From Manihot esculenta (Eukaryota; Streptophyta; Magnoliopsida; Malpighiales; Euphorbiaceae), in NCBI RefSeq assembly GCF_001659605.2, contig NC_035164.2, forward strand, positions 8,233,038-8,297,037: a stretch of DNA of 64,000 nt. The letters are read 5' to 3'. Shown here piece after piece: positions 59,001-64,000 of this stretch; the stretch's first letter is position 1, and every line of letters begins with the position of its first letter. The notes under the pieces are model-generated. The model made no database searches, was not told the origin of the DNA, and saw only the letters and a list, made by a program, of their open reading frames with translations. A program made the position numbers and the translations under genes.

Positions 59001-61010
59001 AAGTTTGTGTGGACCGACCAGTGCGAAGAGAGTTTTGAAGAGCTTAAGAGGAGGTTGACTTCGGCACCAGTGTTAGCTTTGCCAGCCAGCAGTGAGGACT
59101 TCACGGTCTTCTGTGATGCATCCCGAGTGGGTTTGGGTTGTGTGTTAATGCAAAATGAAAAGGTAATTGCTTATGCTTCTAGGCAGCTGAAGAAGCATGA
59201 GTTGAATTACCCCACACATGACCTGGAGATGGCAGCAGTAATCTTTGCACTCAAAATGTGGAGGCACTACCTCTATGGGGTTAAATGTGAGATCTTCACG
59301 GATCATAAGAGCCTACAGTACATCTTGAGTCAAAGAGATTTGAACTTGAGACAAAGAAGATGGGTGGAGCTGCTGAGTGACTATGATTGCAAGATTCAGT
59401 ACCATCCGGGTAAGGCGAACATTGTGGCAGACGCCTTAAGCCGGAAATCACTCGGCAGTTTATCCCACATATCGGCAGAGAGGAGGCCAGTGGTGAAGGA
59501 GTTTTACAAGCTCCTTGAGGAAGGTCTACAGATGGAGTTATCTGGTACAGGTGCCTTGGTGGCCCAGATGAGAGTGGCACCCGTGTTTCTGGAGCAGGTG
59601 GCTCAGAAACAGCATGAGGACCCGGAGTTAGTGAAGATTGCCAGGACTGTTCAGTCAGGCAATGATGGTGAGTTCAGATTCGACAGCAAGGGGATCCTCC
59701 GCCATGGGAGTCGACTATGTGTACCAGATGACATAGGGCTAAAAGGAGACATTATGAGAGAGGCTCATAATGCAAGATACAGCATTCACCCCGGAGCCAC
59801 CAAGATGTATCAAGATCTAAAGAAGGTTTATTGGTGGCCAGCTATGAAGAAAGAAGTGGCACAGTTTGTGTCAGCCTGCGAAGTGTGTCAGAGGGTGAAG
59901 CTGGAACATCAGAAGCCGGCTGGAATGCTTAACCCGCTACCTATTCCAGAATGGAAATCGGAAAATATAGCTATGGACTTCGTAGTGGGGTTACCGGCGA
60001 CGTCCAACAGATTGGACTCCATATGGGTGATTGTGGACAGACTCACCAAATCTGCTCACTTCATCCCTGTCAGGAGTGGCTATTCTGTGGACAAGTTGGC
60101 GCAGGTGTATGTCAATGAGATCGTCAGGCTGCATGGGGTTCCTGTTTCAATAGTGTCCGATAGAGGGCCCCAGTTCACCTCCAGATTTTGGCGGAGTCTG
60201 CAAAACGCCATGGGTACTAGGTTGGATTTTAGCACTACTTTCCATCCACAGACGGACGGACAATCAGAAAGGACCATCCAGACCATAGAGGATATGCTCA
60301 GAATGTGTGTGCTGGACTTTGGCGGTTCTTGGAGGCAGCATCCACCTTTGGTGGAGTTTGCCTACAATAACAGCCATCATGCTAGCATCGGGATAGCTCC
60401 ATATGAAGCTTTATATGGAAGGAAGTGCAGATCACCTGTTTGCTGGGAAGAGGTTGGAGAAAAGGCCTTGGTAGGGCCTGAGCTAGTAGAGATTACCAGC
60501 AGGATAGTACCCATAATCAGAGAAAGAATCAAGACTGCTGCAAGTAGACAGAAGAGTTATGCAGACATCCGCAGAAGACAGTTAGAGTTTCAGGAGGGGG
60601 ATCTGGTACTGCTCAAGGTGTCTCCTATGAAAGGAGTGGTTCGCTTCGGAAAGAAAGGTAAACTAGCCCCACGATACATCGGACCCTTTGAAATCTTGCA
60701 AAAGATTGAGAATGTGTCGTACAAGCTGGATTTACCTGCTTCAATGGAAAGGATCCATCCGATTTTCCATGTTTCAATGTTGAGGAAGTTTGTGTCAGAT
60801 CCGAGCAAGGTTCTCAGTGAGCCTGATGTGGAGGTCCAAGAGGATCTCACCTATGTTGAACAGCCAGTACGGATCATAGACACCCAGATCAGAAAGCTAA
60901 GGAACAAGGAAATCCTGATGGTGAAAGTCCTGTGGAACCACCACAATTTGGAGGAATGCACTTGGGAGACACGGGAGTCTATGCTCCAGCAGTACCCTCA
61001 TCTCTTTTAA
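56031..61010 (+). CDS. Chromovirus Gag-Pol polyprotein with chromodomain
   Basis: Single uninterrupted frame of 1659 aa from the ATG at 56031. Order: Pro/Tyr-rich N-terminus; gag domain (about 180-390); CCHC knuckle [15 protein letters not shown] (about 447); aspartic protease ([12 protein letters not shown], about 541). RT runs from about 733 with the catalytic FIDDI at about 879. RNase H has FCDAS at about 1026. Integrase has the H-x-H...CEVCQ zinc finger at about 1250-1290 and the core motifs [18 protein letters not shown] and [12 protein letters not shown]-type module follows ([13 protein letters not shown], about 1543). The C-terminal chromodomain (about 1600-1656) has [14 protein letters not shown]. 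The chromodomain is the lineage mark and is known to steer integration to particular chromatin. All catalytic residues I can check are intact. The last codon is 110 bp before the 3' LTR. Confidence 0.96.
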   Translation: MRGTRRSARLTGVPPEDEGTSARPPTLPRAMSCRANRERVSRDPRRSFDASRRWTDRGGSSSDVREVMEEDQRRDGNLDVSMEEEGTGESQGGVQASGYGFPPHYPPFPQGSGYPMGGTSDYSSFNPYPTYMPYPPFYPPYTQYPAYPPSPFYPNPANPTSGNAAPPPPPPTEPAAPVTQPPRPSSASGSKVKMTDYLKLDAPKYKSGDDPFEYLRVVKTITDELGADDSRAIQMAGFTLKCKKAREWFKCYVDPRLDGMTWEEFANEFAGWAFPDSSRELKMIEFEQLRQTKHMSVEEFTDKFLELLPFSGQALDTDTKKAKRYVMKLHSRYPSLIQSVERESFHTVVDMARRMEASAIVEGSVKQSVTQSSGVKTPGRGGPGLSSQSSSKKRWDNTTKKPKKNKFWNKLKSGLGFGGGSSSGSDGIECQRCGRPHRGVCRAGTNTCFRCGQEGHMARECPRAPFMGQPQQTASGSVAQPAAPATTQGSGRGRGRGAASSSGSRGEGPSAPARIFTMTQQEANTSNTVVSGNLVIGCSDVYALMDPGASHSFIAPRAVERLGLIVSGLECPLWVSGPKCDPSVAVSVCQFSPVFVEGRCLSADLVVLDLTDFDVILGMDWLSTHGATLDCRDKVVRFKDQNGSEVIFRGDKRGTSRGMISALQARRLLRKGCQGYLAHVRELSSQVREPASVPVVREFQDVFPDELPGLPHAREIEFEIELVPGTRPISIPPYRMAPAELKELKEQLQELVEKGFIRQSTSPWGAPVLFVRKKDGSLRLCIDYRQLNKVTTKNRYPLPRIDDLFDQLAGAGCFSKIDLRSGYHQLRIRNEDVPKTAFWTRYGHFEFLVMPFGLTNAPAAFMDLMNRVFSQYLDHFVIVFIDDILVYSRNAEEHAHHLRLVLQTLREHGLYAKFSKCEFWLRSISFLGHVVSENGIEVDPKKVEAVANWPRPTSVTEIRSFLGLAGYYRRFVQDFSKIAAPLTRLTRKNQKFVWTDQCEESFEELKRRLTSAPVLALPASSEDFTVFCDASRVGLGCVLMQNEKVIAYASRQLKKHELNYPTHDLEMAAVIFALKMWRHYLYGVKCEIFTDHKSLQYILSQRDLNLRQRRWVELLSDYDCKIQYHPGKANIVADALSRKSLGSLSHISAERRPVVKEFYKLLEEGLQMELSGTGALVAQMRVAPVFLEQVAQKQHEDPELVKIARTVQSGNDGEFRFDSKGILRHGSRLCVPDDIGLKGDIMREAHNARYSIHPGATKMYQDLKKVYWWPAMKKEVAQFVSACEVCQRVKLEHQKPAGMLNPLPIPEWKSENIAMDFVVGLPATSNRLDSIWVIVDRLTKSAHFIPVRSGYSVDKLAQVYVNEIVRLHGVPVSIVSDRGPQFTSRFWRSLQNAMGTRLDFSTTFHPQTDGQSERTIQTIEDMLRMCVLDFGGSWRQHPPLVEFAYNNSHHASIGIAPYEALYGRKCRSPVCWEEVGEKALVGPELVEITSRIVPIIRERIKTAASRQKSYADIRRRQLEFQEGDLVLLKVSPMKGVVRFGKKGKLAPRYIGPFEILQKIENVSYKLDLPASMERIHPIFHVSMLRKFVSDPSKVLSEPDVEVQEDLTYVEQPVRIIDTQIRKLRNKEILMVKVLWNHHNLEECTWETRESMLQQYPHLF

Positions 61011-61105
61011 GGTTAGATCTCTATGTGTTTATGTGCTATGTATGTATGTTATGTTTTATGCCATGCTTTGTGCTAGTTGAGGAACATTCGGGGACGAATG
61101 TTCTT

Positions 61106-61119
61106 AAGGGGGGGGAGAA
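61106..61119 (+). other. Polypurine tract of the chromovirus
   Basis: AAGGGGGGGGAGAA directly before the 3' LTR. It is the plus-strand DNA primer site, preceded by the lineage-typical attcggggacgaatgttct. Confidence 0.92.
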
Positions 61120-63437
61120 TGTAATACCCGGCTAGACTCCGGTATCGGAATTCCTACCGTCCGGTGGAATCTCGGATGTCGGAAGCCTCTAGTAGGGTAG
61201 AAACATGTTTTCATAAAATATTTTAAGGTATTTCATGGTTTTAAGTAAAATGAAAATGAGTTTTTACATAAAAAACAGCCTTGGAGGAAAACTCAGGTTC
61301 GGCCGTCGAACCTCAAGTTCGGCCGCCGAACATGCAGGCCTTCGGGAGCGCCTTTAGGCCCCCGAAAGCATAAGTGAGGAAAGCCCAGGTTCGGCCGCCG
61401 AACCTCAAGTTCGGCCGCCGAACATGGCATGCATGCGGAGGCACGTTCGGCCCCCGAACGTGGCCTGGCCAGCCACTATAAAAGGGTCCCTTAGCCGAAA
61501 ACGGGCGAACTTTTTCCCCATTTCCGGTCAAGGTGAGCTCTCTGCCGTTCCTCACCGATCTTGAGTTCTTTCCTTCCAATCTTACTCGATTTTCATGAGT
61601 TTTTAACTTGTTTTGAAGATTTTCAAGCTTTGAGCAAAGTTTTGGAGCTTTGAGGTTCAAGAACTCAAAAATCTCCCACCTCCGAGTTTAGGACGTCTCT
61701 CTCCCGATCTTCGAGAGGTAAGAGCCGATCTTAAGCTCATTTCATATTTAAAGTAAGTTTTATGCAAGATCTATGGGGTAGAATGCATGTTTAGCTCATA
61801 GTTAGGTTTATGGGTTTTATATGTGTTTATGATCAATGTGAGTTATTGGATGTATTGTAGTTGGGGTTTTTGATGGTTTGATGCCCCTAGGAACTTGTAT
61901 GTTGCTTGTGAATGATTGAGAATGTTGTAGAATAGGTTTATGCATGATTGGATAGTTTTGGAGGCAATTGTGCATAGAAGAGCTGAGTTTCTGACATTCT
62001 GGGAGAAACCAGGTTCGGCAGCCGAAGGAACTTTCGGCCGCCGAACCCTCTTGTGGAGGCAGCATTCGGCTGCCGAAGCTTGCTCCCGAAAGAGGACTTT
62101 CGTCTCTGTCTGGGAGTTTCGGCCGCCGAAAGTGCCGCCGAACATGCATGAGTTTCGCCTCTGTCTGGGAGTTTCGGCCGCCGAAGGTGCCGCCGAACCT
62201 GCCTGACTTTCGGCTCTGGAGGGACTTTCGACCGCCGAACCTGCCGCCGAAAGTGCCCTGTCCAGCCCTCTCTTGCATGTTTTTCTATGATTGTTCCATG
62301 ATGTTTTAGGGGGGTTTTTGGGGAGTAGTTTAGAGTTATGTTCATGTTTGTTTGGTCCCTCATTTGAGTCCACCTGTGTAGGTTCGGACCCGAGGAACCG
62401 AGGACCCCAGTAGTGAGTCAGCTGCTCCAGTGTCTGGTCAGAGCTACCCAGAGGTGAGTGGAATAGCTTATTATGTTTTAAAGCAAATAATGGACTTTTA
62501 GCATGTTTCACGCATCATGAATGCCATGAGATGTACTAGGTTGTTGCATTAGAATTCACGAATATGTTGCATTGCATACTTTATTGTTGATTGATGTGGA
62601 TGAACGTTGGATGATCCAAAGCCCTCGATCTATGATATGACGATGTGATATGTACGGTACGGAATGTAAGACCAGTGGGACCCATTCTACATTCGCTGGC
62701 ACTATGTAAGAGAAAGACCAGGACCCATTCTACGTTCTGGCACAGTTGGACACTGTTATGTTATGTTATGTAAGGGAAAGACCAGGACCCATTCTACGTT
62801 CTGGCACAGTTGGACCATGTAGAGGGCTTTTGGTGACAAGTTCATCCTTGATGTGATTAGCTGTGATGTGATGCATTCCATGATGCCATATGATTTAAAT
62901 GTTTTTATTATTCTGCTCACTGGGCTCTAGTAGCTCACCCCTCTCCCATTTTCCCCAGGATTGCAGGTACAGGGTAGACCAGGAGGTTTGCAAGAGTAAG
63001 GAAGTCATGTGAATGTAATAGATAGTGTGGACATGATAAATGTATTAATGTTATGTAAAAGTACAGTTTTAAGTATGTAATGACTTTGAGGATTAGAGGT
63101 TGTGCTTGACCTATGTATAAGATATCCCTTTTAATACATGATCTTAAATATTTTATGATGAGTATGCAAACCAACTCAACGTATGATGTATCGCCCATTG
63201 GGGCATTGTTGAGATCCCACAGAGGGGTTATGATTATGTTTATGATATGTTCAGTGCATGCACAGGTTGAGTTTGGTGTTTGAACACAAGAAAAGTTTTA
63301 ATTTTTATGTATTTTCTTGATCATGTATGGGATTAAACAGGTTTTCAGATAGCATGTCAGGCTTGCTACGGGTCCCGGCGGCCTTAAGCCGACCTGGATC
63401 CTAGTGCCGGTAGCGGTCCGATTTTCGGGTCGTTACA
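61120..63437 (+). repeat. 3' LTR of the chromovirus
   Basis: 2318 bp, same structure as the 5' LTR, TATA box at 61476-61484. It is followed by target-site copy TGCAT. Confidence 0.96.
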
Positions 63438-63442
63438 TGCAT

Positions 63443-64000
63443 AGTAGTCATATTTTAGGTTTGGACAATCATCTGTCTTCTTCTGTGATTCTTCAATAGA
63501 GACTTAAAGATTGTTTGGTCCTTTCAAGTTATTCAAAAATTAAAATACTTTATTCATAATGCTTTGCCAGTATTGACAAATTTAGGTAAGAGAGGTTGTT
63601 TAAAGGACTCTCAATGTCTTATCTGTCAGTTTAAACCTACCTTAAAACATATGGTGTATTAGTCTCTATATATATAAACTTGTGTTTACTGATTTTTCTA
63701 ACTTTATCTTATGGTGGGAGGCATTTTTAGTACGATCTAAGATAGAGTCTGAAGGTTCTTTTTGTTATCTCTTGCAATGTTTACACTCTGATATATATAT
63801 AGAAAGAGCAGAATCCATGTGTTTTTTATAGAGTGGATTCAGATCCTATGCTTGCCTTGTCTTGTATATCTCTTGATTTTTCGCAGTTACAGCAAAATAG
63901 TATTTTTGCTATTTCTTCTCCTCATGTGCATGCTCACTTAGTTACATGTACAATTCTTCCTTTCTCAAGAGTTTTTAAACTTACTTGTGATGTATTTTAA
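63443..64000 (+). pseudogene. LINE fragment, part 2 (continues past the window)
   Basis: Continuation of the LINE interrupted at 53449. It includes the zinc-knuckle-like region with readable FHNALPVLTNLGKRG-type sequence (about 63550) and CLICQFKPTLKHMVY (about 63620-63660), then the linker toward the RNase H part. Multiple stops show decay. The fragment reaches the window edge. Confidence 0.75.

Larger units (their letters stand above)
53450..63437 (+). mobile_element. Full-length Tekay/Del-type chromovirus (Ty3/gypsy)
   Basis: A 9988-bp element, plus orientation, with LTRs at 53450-55759 (2310 bp) and 61120-63437 (2318 bp), TG...CA ends, and target-site duplication TGCAT (53445-53449 and 63438-63442). 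PBS TGGTATCAGAGCCC (initiator tRNA-Met type) starts at 55763, three bases after the LTR; the polypurine tract is AAGGGGGGGGAGAA at 61106-61119. The LTRs differ by scattered substitutions and small indels (for example one extra 'ttatg' unit in the left copy), so insertion is fairly recent but not the newest in the window. The polyprotein is uninterrupted, so the copy may be autonomous. It is nested in a LINE fragment. Confidence 0.96.

Noticed and set aside
1..64000. CRISPR arrays, bacterial operons, riboswitches and tRNA or rRNA genes
   Set aside because: None seen. Short tandem arrays here have no spacer structure, and the tRNA-Met matches are only retrotransposon primer-binding sites.

Overview
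The window is nuclear DNA from a flowering plant, almost certainly a eudicot. The evidence is spliced genes with GT-AG introns, plant-specific families (a xyloglucan endotransglucosylase and a plant-type epsin), very AT-rich spacers, and several LTR retrotransposons of plant lineages (Ty1/copia, Tat-like Ty3/gypsy, Tekay/Del chromovirus) plus a LINE. A woody member of the Euphorbiaceae (cassava or rubber type) would fit the general look, but that is only an impression.

Host genes. Three host protein genes are well supported, all on the minus strand. (1) A three-exon XTH gene (407-2075, 279 aa) makes a secreted wall-remodelling enzyme. (2) A single-exon DEAH-box helicase of the PRP22/DHX8 type (19364-22513, 1049 aa) has an N-terminal S1 domain and a spliceosome-disassembly role. 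(3) A 13-coding-exon epsin (40036-49412, 1004 aa) has an ENTH domain, DPF/NPF motifs, a novel-looking run of FN-x-GN repeats and a Met/Gly-rich tail. Their exon joins were worked out by hand and the reading frames close exactly. A degenerate unidentified gene lies at 38372-39024 (+), and some exon-like segments flank the copia insertion at 13.6-13.8 kb and 19.1 kb.

Mobile elements. 5.6-8.9 kb: a 5'-truncated, heavily decayed copia element. 13864-18002: a young copia insertion (185-bp LTRs identical by eye, TSD TGTTA) with one intact 1120-aa pol frame but no gag. 24585-27294: a noncoding LTR element (TSD AATAT). 29822-37673: a gag-only Tat-like element (TSD ATATT) that has lost pol and carries on the opposite strand a long, spliced, broken gene resembling the plant 'putative gypsy-type transposon' (Transposase_28) family with a coiled-coil tail. 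The last two elements have related PBS sequences and LTR tips. 53450-63437: a full-length Tekay-like chromovirus (TSD TGCAT, 2.3-kb LTRs, uninterrupted 1659-aa polyprotein with C-terminal chromodomain) nested inside a LINE fragment.

The remainder is AT-rich spacer with MITE-like repeats, microsatellites and minisatellites. The genes do not form a pathway. The main story is nested and non-autonomous retroelements in a gene-poor segment. The most interesting candidate system is the gag-plus-antisense-gene element and its noncoding relative.
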